DNA of 64,000 nt from Phycisphaerales bacterium (GCA_022446885.1 JAKVBU010000016.1:1-64000); one strand, 5' to 3'. Shown: positions 49,475-58,549, numbered from the stretch's first letter. Program-made: numbers and translations. The notes: generated by a model not told the origin, from the letters alone.

Positions 49475-50521
49475 TCAAACAGACAGCATGTTCCGCACAA
49501 GTTCCGCCCGAACGCCGCGGGCGTCTGCCGGGGAGAGTGCGCCACCGACGCGCTCTCGCAGATGAGCAGGCTGAATGTGCAAGAAGAGCGCGTTGATCGT
49601 GTCGAGCCCAATGGTGTCAATCAACCCCATGCATGCGCCCAGGCGCACATTGCTGAGGCGTTTCATGGCTTCGTCGGCCTTGAGCAGTCGGGCTGATCGC
49701 AAGATTGCCAGATCTCGGTGAACGCGATCCTCGATCGTCAATCGTTCCCGGTCAAGCAGGACATCTCGGGCGGCTCGCTCATACCTGACGACGCCGGGAA
49801 TGAGCACCCGTTGGAACTGATCCAGCAGTTCTTCTTCTGAAACGCCCAGCGTGATCTGATTGCTGATCTGATAGAAGTTGCCCGAGGACTCTGACCCTTC
49901 GCCGTAGTACCCGCGAACCGCCAGATGCAGGTCTTTGGCTGCCTGCTGCACCTTTGAGAGTTCGCCAGTCATGCGTAGGGCGGGCAGGTGCACCATGGCG
50001 GAGAACCGGATTCCGGTTCCGGCGTTCGTTGGGCAAGCGCACAGATAACCCCACTGTTCATGCATCGCCCAGTTGAGCCTGGTCTCCAGTTGGGCGTCCA
50101 GCCGGACGAGTCGCCTGAGGCAACGCTCCGGCTGAAGTCCCGGTGCGATCGCCTGCATCCGCACGTGGTCTTCTTCGTTGACCATCACGCTCATGGTCTC
50201 GTCATCAGCGATGGCGACACCCCGAGGGATGTTGGTTTCGGCAAGGTGACGGGATATCAGGTGTCGCTCGACCAGTAGTTGTCGATCGTGCGCTGAGACG
50301 GTCTCCAAGTCCACCCAATTGAGCGTCTCGTCGAGGTCGCCCCGCAGCATGACCTGCTGGAGCATGCCCAGCATGGCCCGATGGGCTGACTCGCTACAGC
50401 GGTGCACGAAGCACTCGCCAGCGACGTTGCGAGCCAGCCGCACACGGCTGCTCAGAACGACATCCGACTCGGGGGCGTCGGCGCGTGCCAGTGGTGGCGG
50501 TCGATCAGGACGCACGGTCAC
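49475..50521 (-). CDS. mcsB: Protein arginine kinase McsB
   Basis: McsB phosphorylates arginine residues of proteins and, in Firmicutes, marks them for ClpCP degradation. The 348-residue protein has the phosphagen-kinase fold: VVLSSRVRLARNVAGECF, nucleotide-binding VMVNEEDHVRMQAI with catalytic Glu, CPTNAGTGIRFSAMVHLPAL, and RLGACMGLIDTIGLDTIN. Length is normal. It starts at GTG 50521 and overlaps mcsA by four bases (GTGA). The order mcsA-mcsB is kept as in Firmicutes, but ctsR and clpC are not next to it. Confidence 0.93.
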   Translation of the reverse strand: MTVRPDRPPPLARADAPESDVVLSSRVRLARNVAGECFVHRCSESAHRAMLGMLQQVMLRGDLDETLNWVDLETVSAHDRQLLVERHLISRHLAETNIPRGVAIADDETMSVMVNEEDHVRMQAIAPGLQPERCLRRLVRLDAQLETRLNWAMHEQWGYLCACPTNAGTGIRFSAMVHLPALRMTGELSKVQQAAKDLHLAVRGYYGEGSESSGNFYQISNQITLGVSEEELLDQFQRVLIPGVVRYERAARDVLLDRERLTIEDRVHRDLAILRSARLLKADEAMKRLSNVRLGACMGLIDTIGLDTINALFLHIQPAHLRERVGGALSPADARGVRAELVRNMLSV

Positions 50522-50994
50522 TCGCCCTCGTCACGGCTCATCCTGGCCAGTTCATCGCGAATCTCGGCGGCTCGCTCATACTGCTCCGCCGCAACGGCGG
50601 CTTCCAGATCACGCATGAGCCGCTGTGTCTCATGTCGGCGTGCCAGGTCGGCTTCGCTGCCGGCGGGGCGGCGCCCTACGTGATGGGTGGCGCCGTGCTG
50701 GGCCTGTTCAAGCAACTTGCCCACCGGTGTGGCGAACATCTCGAAACACTGGGGGCAGCCCAGTTGTTCGGCTTGCCGAATCTGGGCGAAACTCATTCCA
50801 CACGAGCCGCAGGTGGGGGACTGCACCGCAGCAACGCCGACCTTGGTCGAAACACTCTGCATGGACACGGACGGAATGTCTGCGAAGCCCTGTTGAGCAG
50901 CGTGCTCCTGACACAGATGCAGTTCACGCTTGATGCCGTCCATGATCTGGAATTCATGGACGACGGCGGGCTTGTTGCACAGATCGCACTTCAT
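50518..50994 (-). CDS. mcsA: McsA, activator of protein arginine kinase
   Basis: The 158-residue protein begins with a zinc-finger pair CDLCNKPAVVHE and CQEHAAQQG, followed by a second C-x2-C motif (SCGMSFAQIRQAEQLGCPQC) and ends in a UVR-like helix (DLEAAVAAEQYERAAEIRDE). This is the full McsA layout. It activates McsB. ATG 50994 overlaps the kdsA stop and its own stop overlaps mcsB, so all three genes are probably translated from one message. Confidence 0.93.
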   Translation of the reverse strand: MKCDLCNKPAVVHEFQIMDGIKRELHLCQEHAAQQGFADIPSVSMQSVSTKVGVAAVQSPTCGSCGMSFAQIRQAEQLGCPQCFEMFATPVGKLLEQAQHGATHHVGRRPAGSEADLARRHETQRLMRDLEAAVAAEQYERAAEIRDELARMSRDEGE

Positions 50995-51848
50995 GCGCTC
51001 GTTCCGGCCAATGCACCGCGAATGGCGGCAGCTTCCTGAATGATCGCTCTTGCACCCTCGAGTGTCTGGACCGTTGCGCCATCACTGCGCGCCGATGAAG
51101 GATCGGTGTGGCACTCGATGAAGAGGGCATCAACACCGGCGGCAACCGCAGCTCGCGACAGGAGTGCGGCTCGCTCGGGGCGGCCTCCACTCTTGCCCGA
51201 ACCGGCGCCTGGCAACTGGGTGCTGTGGGTCACGTCGAAGCAAACTGGATGGCCGAGGGCCATGAGATCGCCGAGCCCGATGAAGTCGTTGACCAGCCGG
51301 TGGTATCCAAAGAACGTGCCCCGTTCCGTAAGCATCAGTGCGCCGGCGCCGGCTTCCAGGGCCTTGTTGGCGGCATGCTCCATCTCGCCAGGGGAGAGGA
51401 ACTGCCCCTTCTTGATGTTGACCGGCAGCCCCGTTTCACCACAGGCCTGCAGCAGGTCACTCTGGCGGCAGAGAAAGGCCGGCACTTGGAGCAGGTCCAC
51501 GGCCTGGGCAACCGTGGCGGCCTGACTTGGCTCGTGAACATCTGTCGTGACAGGAACGGAATACCGCTCGCCAATCGAGGCCAGTTGGGCAAGGCCCTCT
51601 TGAATGCCCGGGCCGCGGGGGCTGTGCAAGCTGGTGCGATTGGCCTTGTCGAATGACCCCTTGAAGATCCAAGGCAGGCCCAGAGGGCCGCACGTCTGGG
51701 CGAGCATGGTGCAGATGGCCTCGTGCAGGTCGTCAGACTCCAGCACACAGGGGCCAGCGATGATGGTCAGCGGGGCCAGCTGGCCGTCTGGACCATGTCC
51801 GATGGAGACATCGCCGAGGGAGATCGATCCTTGGGAGCACCGTTGCAT
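50991..51848 (-). CDS. kdsA: 3-deoxy-8-phosphooctulonate synthase
   Basis: KdsA joins arabinose 5-phosphate and phosphoenolpyruvate to give Kdo 8-phosphate for LPS. I chose ATG 51848, which gives 285 residues; the longer frame to 52088 lacks family similarity upstream. Family segments are IIAGPCVLESDDLHEA, FKGSFDKANRTSLHSPRGPG, PVTTDVHEP, QVPAFLCRQSDLL, PVNIKKGQFLSPGEM and DVTHSTQLPG. An Asn-to-Cys-type metal ligand choice cannot be judged. Together with kdsD it supports LPS in this organism. Confidence 0.95.
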   Translation of the reverse strand: MQRCSQGSISLGDVSIGHGPDGQLAPLTIIAGPCVLESDDLHEAICTMLAQTCGPLGLPWIFKGSFDKANRTSLHSPRGPGIQEGLAQLASIGERYSVPVTTDVHEPSQAATVAQAVDLLQVPAFLCRQSDLLQACGETGLPVNIKKGQFLSPGEMEHAANKALEAGAGALMLTERGTFFGYHRLVNDFIGLGDLMALGHPVCFDVTHSTQLPGAGSGKSGGRPERAALLSRAAVAAGVDALFIECHTDPSSARSDGATVQTLEGARAIIQEAAAIRGALAGTSA

Positions 51849-52005
51849 TGCAACAGGATATCGGCCAGAGGGGCCTGAGGCCCCAATGAGGGCCGATTCG
51901 GCACCTTCCTGCGCCGCTTTGAATGCAATGGAGATTTCCGTTTCACGAAGGCCGTTTTTCGGACGATGGTTGCAGTGCTGGCGTTCACTGGAAGGAAGAC
52001 CCGTC

Positions 52006-52797
52006 ATGAGCACGCTGCCGAGAGAACCCGAGGCATTCTGCGAAGCCGTCGCGGCCATGTTGCGAGCGCGGTTTTCCACGGAGGCCATCGAGACCTGTGG
52101 TCCGCTGGACGTGATGATCGGTGCCCGCCACTTGGCGTTGGGGAATCTCTATCGGATGGTGCAGTGCGAGCCCCATCGGGCCGAGCAGGTGGTGCAGGAG
52201 TTTCTCAGTTCGCTGCAGGAAGGCGATCTGGTCGGTGAGTTGGCCTTGCCGCTTTCGCTGGCTCGAGGCCGAATCATGCCCCGACTTCAACCCGAGTCAC
52301 TGTTCAGGCGTCTGGATCCGGATCAGGTGGCGCACACGGAGTGGGTCAATGGAACCGTGATCGTGTACGTCATCGATCTGCCGCGAGTGACCGTGAGCAT
52401 CACGACCGAGCAGATCATTCGATGGGGGATCGACATCGAGGAGATTGACCTGCTGGCCCGATCCAATCTGAGCCGCTATCGCCCCGATCTGGAAGTGAAG
52501 TTGGTCGAGTCTGAAGACGGCGGCCGCGCTGCGCTCATGTCGGCCCGCGACGGGTACGACGCCACGCGGCTGCTGCTGGAGGGGTTTCACGAGCGGCTGG
52601 CGCCGCAACTGCGAGGCGACTTCCTCGTAGCCACCCCCGCCCGGGATGTGCTCGTGGCAATGAGCGCGGATCCTGAGGACTTCGTCGATCGAATCAAACG
52701 ACGCATCAATCGCGACTATCGACGGCTGCCCTATCCGATCACCAGCGATCTGTTCCTCGTCACGCGGGATGGAATCGCCGGCACACGAGCCGCCTGA
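52006..52797 (+). CDS. DUF1444-family protein (YtpQ-like)
   Basis: ATG 52006 follows GGAAGGA. The 263-residue product matches the DUF1444 pattern: an N-terminal helical part with LGNLYRMVQCEPHRAEQVV, then GRIMPRLQPESLF, TVIVYVIDLPRVTVSI, ARDGYDATRLLLEGFHERL, LRGDFLVATPARDVLVAMS and the ending ITSDLFLV. The function of the family is unknown; it is widespread in Firmicutes. It is divergent from kdsA and followed after 27 bases by the amidotransferase gene. Confidence 0.82.
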   Translation: MSTLPREPEAFCEAVAAMLRARFSTEAIETCGPLDVMIGARHLALGNLYRMVQCEPHRAEQVVQEFLSSLQEGDLVGELALPLSLARGRIMPRLQPESLFRRLDPDQVAHTEWVNGTVIVYVIDLPRVTVSITTEQIIRWGIDIEEIDLLARSNLSRYRPDLEVKLVESEDGGRAALMSARDGYDATRLLLEGFHERLAPQLRGDFLVATPARDVLVAMSADPEDFVDRIKRRINRDYRRLPYPITSDLFLVTRDGIAGTRAA

Positions 52798-52824
52798 GTG
52801 TCGCCCGGTTAGGCTGGGTGTACC

Positions 52825-53457
52825 TTGTTGCTCCTGCTGGACAATTACGACTCGTTCACCTGGAATCTGGTGCACCTGCTGGGCACCGTCTCGCCCGGTC
52901 TGGACATTCAGGTGCATCGCAACGATGCGTTGAGTGTCAGTGAAATCGAGGAACTGTCGCCGGCCCAGATTGTGATTTCGCCCGGCCCCTGTACACCTAG
53001 TGAAACCGGTGTGTGCCGAGATGTGATCAGGCGGTTTGGGGGAGAGGTGCCGCTGCTGGGCGTATGTCTGGGGCACCAGAGCATCGCGGACGTTCGTGCC
53101 GTGGCCGTGTCGAGGCATGACATGCCCGTCCATGGCCGCACATCAATGGTGGAGCACGATGGTCGGGGCATTTTTGAAGGGTTGGACAACCCGTTCCCGG
53201 CCGCTCGCTACCACTCGCTGATCGTGGATCGGGCGGGGATCGAGCCACCGTTGGAAGTCTCAGCCTGGACGAGCGACGGCATCGTGATGGCCCTGCGTGA
53301 TACCAGCGCTGCTGCGCCGCTGGTTGGCCTGCAGTTTCACCCTGAGAGTTTCCTCACGCCGGCTGGCCCTCGGCTGATGGCCAACTTTCTGAAGGCCTCC
53401 GGGGAGCAAGTCGACGAGGTGGCAGGGCGTGTATCCTGCGCGCCCGCCCAAGCGTAG
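52825..53457 (+). CDS. pabA: Anthranilate/aminodeoxychorismate synthase glutamine amidotransferase
   Basis: The 210-residue class I amidotransferase starts at TTG 52825 (TTG 52828 is equally possible) with LLLDNYDSFTWNLVHLLG. The triad is Cys in LLGVCLGHQSI, and His and Glu in LQFHPESFLTP; the SPGPCTPSE strand is also present. It supplies ammonia for anthranilate (TrpG) or aminodeoxychorismate (PabA); many bacteria use one protein for both. No trpE or pabB is adjacent, so the role cannot be separated. Confidence 0.9.
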   Translation: MLLLLDNYDSFTWNLVHLLGTVSPGLDIQVHRNDALSVSEIEELSPAQIVISPGPCTPSETGVCRDVIRRFGGEVPLLGVCLGHQSIADVRAVAVSRHDMPVHGRTSMVEHDGRGIFEGLDNPFPAARYHSLIVDRAGIEPPLEVSAWTSDGIVMALRDTSAAAPLVGLQFHPESFLTPAGPRLMANFLKASGEQVDEVAGRVSCAPAQA

Positions 53458-53480
53458 ATGCTGGGCGATTTGGAGGCCTG

Positions 53481-53888
53481 ATGGCGACGTCAGTAAACGA
53501 CAGTGCCCGAACGCGGGTGGACATCGAGCGTGTGGACGCAGATCGGGTCGTGGTGTCGATTCCAGGCAATGCGTATTCCATCTCATTGCGATGGGGGGGC
53601 GAGGATCCGCCCACGACCGGGCGAATGCACGGCTGGGTACAGGCACATGCGCTGAAGGTGCAGGCGGCATCGGCCGGTGGGCGATTCATCGAGCCTCTGT
53701 CAGGTGCGCCCAGAATCATGGCAGGCCGGGTAGAGGCGGTTGACACAGAGTCGGCCACGATCGCGCTGCGATGTGTGTTGCCCGTGCATGTGGCATTGGA
53801 GCGGCGGGAAGATCTTTCGCTGTGTACGCCCGGTGCGATGGTGAATTTCCACGTTCGCAGCGACGCGGCCTTCGTGCCGCAGGCCTGA
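53481..53888 (+). CDS. Hypothetical protein, predicted beta-rich
   Basis: The 135-residue product has natural composition and alternating hydrophobic strands (DRVVVSIPGNAYSISLRWGG, IMAGRVEAVDTESATIALRC, PGAMVNFHVRSDAAFVP), with Gly and Pro at turns, as in OB-fold or PilZ-like barrels. The PilZ signature R-x3-R is not clear. No signal peptide is seen, so it is probably cytoplasmic. It follows the amidotransferase by 23 bases and may be cotranscribed. Confidence 0.55.
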   Translation: MATSVNDSARTRVDIERVDADRVVVSIPGNAYSISLRWGGEDPPTTGRMHGWVQAHALKVQAASAGGRFIEPLSGAPRIMAGRVEAVDTESATIALRCVLPVHVALERREDLSLCTPGAMVNFHVRSDAAFVPQA

Positions 53889-53932
53889 CTTCCCAAAGGC
53901 CTGTCTTTCCCAAGGCCGGCGCATCGAGCACC

Positions 53933-54643
53933 TCAGGGTGTTCGACGAATGCCCTCGATCATCCGCATGAACGCCGCCCGGTTCGCTTCGACCGTGTCCT
54001 GCGGCCCCAGCAAGCGGATGACGACGGTGTGTTCGGGGCCATCCAGGACAGCTGTGATCTGGCGATGATCTGGGCGGTGCCAGCCCCCGCCCATGCCGGT
54101 GAATTCGCCAGCGAGTTCGACCAGATGCACCTTTCGGCCTGCGACATCTCTGGTCTCGTGACCGGGCTGGGCCGGTATGACGCCCGTTCGAAACTGCTTC
54201 GACCAGACTGGCAGCATGTGCTCGACGAGATCGTCGGCAGACTCCGCCGGTGAGAAGATGACCAGTTCTGCGGGCTCAGTATCTGCTGGTCCGGGCACGA
54301 TCCACTGGGCCAGCCAGGCCGAGGAGCGAGGCGGCTGCCACAGCCAGGTCGGTGCAAGTGGGGCTTCCATGCCAAGAAAGAGCAGTGGCTCACCGTGCGC
54401 GGGGCGGGGAATGACCAGCTTCTCGTCGGTCTGGGAGGCGGCAGCATCAGCCGACCGGATGATGCCCGCCAGCGATTGGTCGTCGGTTGGGCTCGTGGGG
54501 CTGCCCGCTCCGGGCGGGGGCGGGGCGATGCCAGGGGGCGTGGTGCCTTGGTCTGCCCCATCGCGATCGGACTGATCGCAGCCCCCAACGGCGAAGGCCG
54601 CGGCGGCAAGGAGGAAGCTGCATGGTCGCCCTCGTCGAAGCAT
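53933..54643 (-). CDS. Predicted lipoprotein, function unknown
   Basis: ATG 54643 gives a lipoprotein signal (CSFLLAAAAFAVGGC) followed by an Asp/Pro-rich linker and a globular domain of about 180 residues with LLFLGMEAPLAPTWLWQPPR, ELVIFSPAESADDLVEHMLP and HTVVIRLLGPQDTV. The frame running up to 54682 adds only a leader. I do not recognise the family. The gene is divergent from the amidohydrolase gene, with start codons 25 bases apart. Confidence 0.62.
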   Translation of the reverse strand: MLRRGRPCSFLLAAAAFAVGGCDQSDRDGADQGTTPPGIAPPPPGAGSPTSPTDDQSLAGIIRSADAAASQTDEKLVIPRPAHGEPLLFLGMEAPLAPTWLWQPPRSSAWLAQWIVPGPADTEPAELVIFSPAESADDLVEHMLPVWSKQFRTGVIPAQPGHETRDVAGRKVHLVELAGEFTGMGGGWHRPDHRQITAVLDGPEHTVVIRLLGPQDTVEANRAAFMRMIEGIRRTP

Positions 54644-54667
54644 CACTGAAGAGTAGCATCGGTTCGA

Positions 54668-56167
54668 ATGAGGTCCATGCATCTGCGAAATCTACGAGCG
54701 TGGGTGGGAGACGGCAGTTGGAAGGACGCGCTGTGGGTGTCTGATGGCCTGCTCATTGACCACGTCGAGGCTGGGCGCACCTCCCCAGTTGAGCTTGATC
54801 TGGGCGGACGTGTTGTCACGCCCGGCTTGATAGATGCCCACGTCCATCTCGTGATGGGGGCGCAGTTTCGTCGCGGCATTGACCTGTCGAGTGCTCATTG
54901 CGCTCTGGACATGGTCGAGTTGCTGCAGCGGGCGTGTGTTGACTTGGATGACGATGCTTGGCTCATTTCGCATGGGTGGGATGAGACAGCCTGGCCCGGA
55001 TCGGCCCCGCCAACGCTTGAGGATATGTCGCTGCTGGGCCCGAGGCCCATCGTCTGCTGGCGGTGCGATTTGCATGCGGCCCTTGTCAATCAGACCCTGC
55101 TCGATCGACTGGAATTGCCTGCCGGTTCGCCTGCGCATGCAACTGGGCTGCTTGTTGAGGATGAGGCATGGGAGGTGCTCATGCCCGCCCTGCCGCAGGT
55201 CTCCCCCGAAGAGGTCCGCTCAGCCTTGGTTGATTGCGGTCCATGGCTCAACGCAATGGGCATCACCGGCCTCAGAACCATGGAGTACCGACGGGAACTG
55301 GAGTCCATGCTGGATCCGGTCGCTGACAACCTCAACCTGCGGCTGGCGGTCACGATGTTGGATCGCACACTGCCCCTCGATCTTGAGTGGATCCGGAGCA
55401 GAGATGTTGGATTGCCGACGGTCATTGGCTGCAAGGCGTTTTTCGACGGCACACTCGGTTCGCGTACAGCCCGCCTCGCATCGCCCTATGTGGACCGCGG
55501 GGGGCTTGGGCGGTGGGTGGAGTTGGCGCTTGAAGATCAGGACGAAGCGTGGCGCGATGCCGTGGTACAGGCGGGATTGGCGCCCAGCGTGCACGCGATC
55601 GGGGACGCAGCTGTTGGGCGTGCTCGACGAGTGCTTGAGTCGGTTCCAGATGATCGGCGGGCAACTATCGAGCATGCCGAACTTGTGCCCGAGGATGAAC
55701 TCGCAGCCCTTGCTCGCCTGCGGCTGAGCGTGCAGCCCGTGCACCGCGCGGAAGATGCCCGAGGGGCCAAGGACATGCTTGGTGAGCACCGAGCCGGACG
55801 ACTTCTTCCACTTCGATCTCTGCAGCAGGCAGGAGCGAGATTGGCATTTGGCACCGACTGGCCGGTGACGCAGATTGATCCCATGCGGACGCTGCGGGCT
55901 GCTCTGACTGGCGAGACCATCGACGGTGTGGCGTTTCACTCGGAAGAGGCGATCGACAATCACAGCGCGCTGTACGCCATGACATTGGGGGCGGCAGAAG
56001 CTGTCTCATTGCCGGGGCAAGGTGGGCTCATCAGTGGCGAGGTTGCAGATCTGGTCGTCTGGGAAGGCGATCCGCTGTCGTGGGATGGCCTGAGCGAGGC
56101 GCCTCGGCCCGCATTGGTGATCGTTGGTGGCACGATCGTGTTCGGCGATCCCGATGCGCTGGCGTAG
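54668..56167 (+). CDS. Amidohydrolase-family protein (YtcJ-like)
   Basis: The 499-residue product has the amidohydrolase start VTPGLIDAHVHLVMG with the metal-binding H-x-H, a later VHAIGDAAVGRARRVLE and EHAELVPEDELAAL with metal-binding His residues, and the Asp-containing FGTDWPVTQIDPMRTLRAAL, as in YtcJ/imidazolonepropionase-like enzymes. The final HSEEAIDNHSALYAMTLGAA and VADLVVWEGDPL segments complete the composite barrel. It should hydrolyse C-N bonds of an unknown amide. moaC follows nine bases after. Confidence 0.88.
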   Translation: MRSMHLRNLRAWVGDGSWKDALWVSDGLLIDHVEAGRTSPVELDLGGRVVTPGLIDAHVHLVMGAQFRRGIDLSSAHCALDMVELLQRACVDLDDDAWLISHGWDETAWPGSAPPTLEDMSLLGPRPIVCWRCDLHAALVNQTLLDRLELPAGSPAHATGLLVEDEAWEVLMPALPQVSPEEVRSALVDCGPWLNAMGITGLRTMEYRRELESMLDPVADNLNLRLAVTMLDRTLPLDLEWIRSRDVGLPTVIGCKAFFDGTLGSRTARLASPYVDRGGLGRWVELALEDQDEAWRDAVVQAGLAPSVHAIGDAAVGRARRVLESVPDDRRATIEHAELVPEDELAALARLRLSVQPVHRAEDARGAKDMLGEHRAGRLLPLRSLQQAGARLAFGTDWPVTQIDPMRTLRAALTGETIDGVAFHSEEAIDNHSALYAMTLGAAEAVSLPGQGGLISGEVADLVVWEGDPLSWDGLSEAPRPALVIVGGTIVFGDPDALA

Positions 56168-56176
56168 ACTGTTTTC

Positions 56177-56653
56177 ATGAGCGGCGAACTGACCCACATT
56201 GATGAACAGGGGCGAGCGTCGATGGTCGATGTCTCCGGCAAGCCGCCCATGCGCCGACTTGCCCGGGCGAGGGTTCGATTCATCGCAGCCCCCGAGACGC
56301 TTGATCGGGTGATGGACGGAGCGCTCCCCAAGGGTGAGGCCTTGGCCGTAGCAAGGGTGGCAGGAATTACGGCGGCCAAGCAGGTTGACCGACTCGTACC
56401 CTTGTGTCATCCATTGGCGCTCGACCATGTCGGTGTGACCTTCCAGCGAACCGCGCCCGACACCATCAGCATCGAGACCACAGCTCAGGTGACGGCTCCC
56501 ACCGGCGTGGAGATGGAAGCGTTGACAGCGGCATCAGTGGCCGCGCTGACGCTGTGGGACATGACCAAGGGCGTTGATACTGGTCTGCGCATCGACGGGC
56601 TTGAGCTTGTCGAGAAGACCAAGAGGCCGCTTCCGAATGCTCATCAGCAGTAG
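56177..56653 (+). CDS. moaC: Cyclic pyranopterin monophosphate synthase
   Basis: MoaC forms cPMP, the first stable precursor of molybdenum cofactor, with MoaA. The 158-residue product shows the family core MVDVSGKPPMRRLARARVRF, PKGEALAVARVAGITAAKQV, the LVPLCHPLALDHVGV segment and GVEMEALTAASVAALTLWDM followed by the KGVD loop. Catalytic Lys and Asp are present. Other moa genes are not in the window. It is convergent with trpF, two bases apart. Confidence 0.96.
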   Translation: MSGELTHIDEQGRASMVDVSGKPPMRRLARARVRFIAAPETLDRVMDGALPKGEALAVARVAGITAAKQVDRLVPLCHPLALDHVGVTFQRTAPDTISIETTAQVTAPTGVEMEALTAASVAALTLWDMTKGVDTGLRIDGLELVEKTKRPLPNAHQQ

Positions 56654-56655
56654 CG

Positions 56656-57279
56656 TCAGTGGACTGCGCGACAGAAGGATCTGATCAAGTCCGGGCTCTT
56701 GACGCCTGGGTTTGACTCGACGCCGCTGCTGACATCAACACCCCATGGCTGAAGCAACTCAATGACAGATGCAACGATCTGAGGGCTCAGCCCGCCTGCG
56801 ACCATCAGCGGTGTCTTCAGCCTGTTGCGAATCGACGAGAACGCATCGTGATCGAAGCAGTGGCCACTACCGCCTGTAGGGGCATCAACCAGCAAGACAT
56901 CGATGTGTGGATCAGCGTCACAGGCGAGCAGGCGTTGGGGGTCAGTGGCTTCAACAGCCTTGATGACACGGTGGTCTTGGGCAACACGAGCGATGCAGGC
57001 GGCGTCCTCCTGCCCGTGCAGTTGCACCCACTCTGTTGACAGGTCTCCAATCGCTGACTCGGTTGGATTGACCAGCAGGGAGACGGGCTGGATTCGATCT
57101 CCGCAATAGCGAGCAAGTTTACTGGCCTGAGCCGCGGTGACATGGCGGATCGACGCCTCGGCGAGCACCAAGCCAACGGCATCTGCGCCCGATTCGATCG
57201 CTGCATCGATGTCGGCTTCGCTGCGGACACCGCAGATCTTGATGCGCACTGGCCCTGACTCGCTCGGACAGAAACTCAC
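56656..57279 (-). CDS. trpF: Phosphoribosylanthranilate isomerase
   Basis: TrpF catalyses the third step from chorismate to tryptophan. The 207-residue TIM barrel has catalytic Cys in RIKICGVRSEADI, phosphate loops in LVNPTESAIG and PLMVAGGLSPQIV, the general acid Asp in LLVDAPTGGSGH and GVDVSSGVESNPGVK. It starts at GTG 57279, inside a GTGA overlap with the rhomboid stop. No other trp gene is adjacent, but the pabA/trpG gene is 3.2 kb away. Confidence 0.96.
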   Translation of the reverse strand: MSFCPSESGPVRIKICGVRSEADIDAAIESGADAVGLVLAEASIRHVTAAQASKLARYCGDRIQPVSLLVNPTESAIGDLSTEWVQLHGQEDAACIARVAQDHRVIKAVEATDPQRLLACDADPHIDVLLVDAPTGGSGHCFDHDAFSSIRNRLKTPLMVAGGLSPQIVASVIELLQPWGVDVSSGVESNPGVKSPDLIRSFCRAVH

Positions 57280-58502
57280 TCATCAATCTCCGAGCGCAGC
57301 TGACTCGCCAGATCAAGATGTGGTTGCTCGTGCAGTTGGTCAGTTGCCTGTTCAAGCAGCTCCAGGGCCTCTGGCCCTCTATCAAGCCGTCTGATGAGGA
57401 GCACGCTCAGCAGCAGTCGGACCATTGGTGCTTCGGGGTGGTCGCTGTGGTGCTTCAGCAGTCTCTGGTAGGCGTCGGCAGCCGCCTCCCACTGGCCATC
57501 TGCCTGCAGGTGATTGGCCAGATCCAACTGAACGGGGGCGCCAAGACAAGCCTCGGGGTCTTCGGCAGCGCCCCTGCGCCAACGCTGCATGGCGCCTGCT
57601 GTTCGGCCCGATCGCATGGCTGCTTCAACATCGCGCAGCCACGTTCGTGTGTCGGGCTCATCGGCTGTCTGAGCATTGTCGATGGGCGTCTTCGTGGCCG
57701 CGGCGGGGGGTGTGGGGAGATGACTTGGAGTCTTGCCCGGGGGCTCCTTTGAGCGAGGTTGCAGATCGGCTCGGGCCCGCCGCCGTCTTGCCCACTGCTT
57801 GAGCATCCAGAGCGCGTCAACATCGTCTCCGCGCAGCCTCCCAAGAGGCAGCAGCGCAAAACCAGCGGCGATGCCCGCTGCGTAGCCCCCCAGATGGGCC
57901 GCGTATGCCGTTGAGGCGTCGCCGGCTCCGGCAAAGCCGACCAGATCCAGCACCATCCAGAAGGCGATCACCCAGGTCGCCGGGATCAGCCAGATGCCAA
58001 TGATGAAGAAGATCAACAGGATTCGAATCTGCACGCGCGGCAGCAACACGGCAAACGCACCTACCAAGGCGCACACGCTGCCGCTGGCGCCCAGCACGGG
58101 TGCGGGAGACTCGAGCAGATGGCCTATGCCTGCAACGGCTCCACCGCCAAGGTAGAGGAGCACCAGGCCGAGGTGTCCGATGCGATCCTCCAGTGGCCGG
58201 CCGAACACCCAGAGCCCGACCATGTTGAATGCCAGATGAAGCAGTCGATAGAGACCGCTGCCTGAGCCACTGCCCACGAACGGGCTGTCGTGGGCAAACT
58301 GATATGTGATGAGTGTCCATGGCTCGCTTGCCACCTCGCTGCGGCGAAGGGTGAGCCAATTGATCACCTCCCGGGCCGACTCGGGATTCATGACGCCCAC
58401 GAGCATGACGGCGACATAGGCGCCGATGGTCAGGGCGAGCAGCACCTCGCAGGCTCGAGGCCTGCGTCGCATGGGGCGATCCGTGCCCAGGGGGACGAAC
58501 AT
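57276..58502 (-). CDS. Rhomboid-family intramembrane serine protease with C-terminal TPR-like region
   Basis: ATG 58502 gives 408 residues; the longer frame to 58640 has an Arg-rich leader and is rejected. The rhomboid core (about 20-235) has about six membrane helices, with HLAFNMVGLWVFGRPLED, nucleophilic Ser in PVLGASGSVCALVGAF and catalytic His in YAAHLGGYAAGIAAGFAL. The C-terminal third is soluble and carries TPR-like helices (WEAAADAYQRLLKHHSDHPE, LDRGPEALELLEQATDQLHE). It should cut membrane protein substrates, possibly bound through the TPR part. It is translationally coupled to trpF, a likely accident of packing. Confidence 0.88.
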   Translation of the reverse strand: MFVPLGTDRPMRRRPRACEVLLALTIGAYVAVMLVGVMNPESAREVINWLTLRRSEVASEPWTLITYQFAHDSPFVGSGSGSGLYRLLHLAFNMVGLWVFGRPLEDRIGHLGLVLLYLGGGAVAGIGHLLESPAPVLGASGSVCALVGAFAVLLPRVQIRILLIFFIIGIWLIPATWVIAFWMVLDLVGFAGAGDASTAYAAHLGGYAAGIAAGFALLPLGRLRGDDVDALWMLKQWARRRRARADLQPRSKEPPGKTPSHLPTPPAAATKTPIDNAQTADEPDTRTWLRDVEAAMRSGRTAGAMQRWRRGAAEDPEACLGAPVQLDLANHLQADGQWEAAADAYQRLLKHHSDHPEAPMVRLLLSVLLIRRLDRGPEALELLEQATDQLHEQPHLDLASQLRSEIDE

Positions 58503-58543
58503 CCTCCAAGTGTATGTGGGGTGAGTGTGCTGGCGGGCCCTGC

Positions 58544-58549
58544 TATACT
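58544..58549 (+). promoter_or_regulatory. Extended -10 element upstream of citrate synthase
   Basis: TGCTATACT gives an extended -10 (TG-n-TATACT) about 95 bases ahead of the citrate synthase ATG. The -35 region is weak, which is normal for extended -10 promoters. The resulting leader would be about 85 bases long. Confidence 0.45.
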
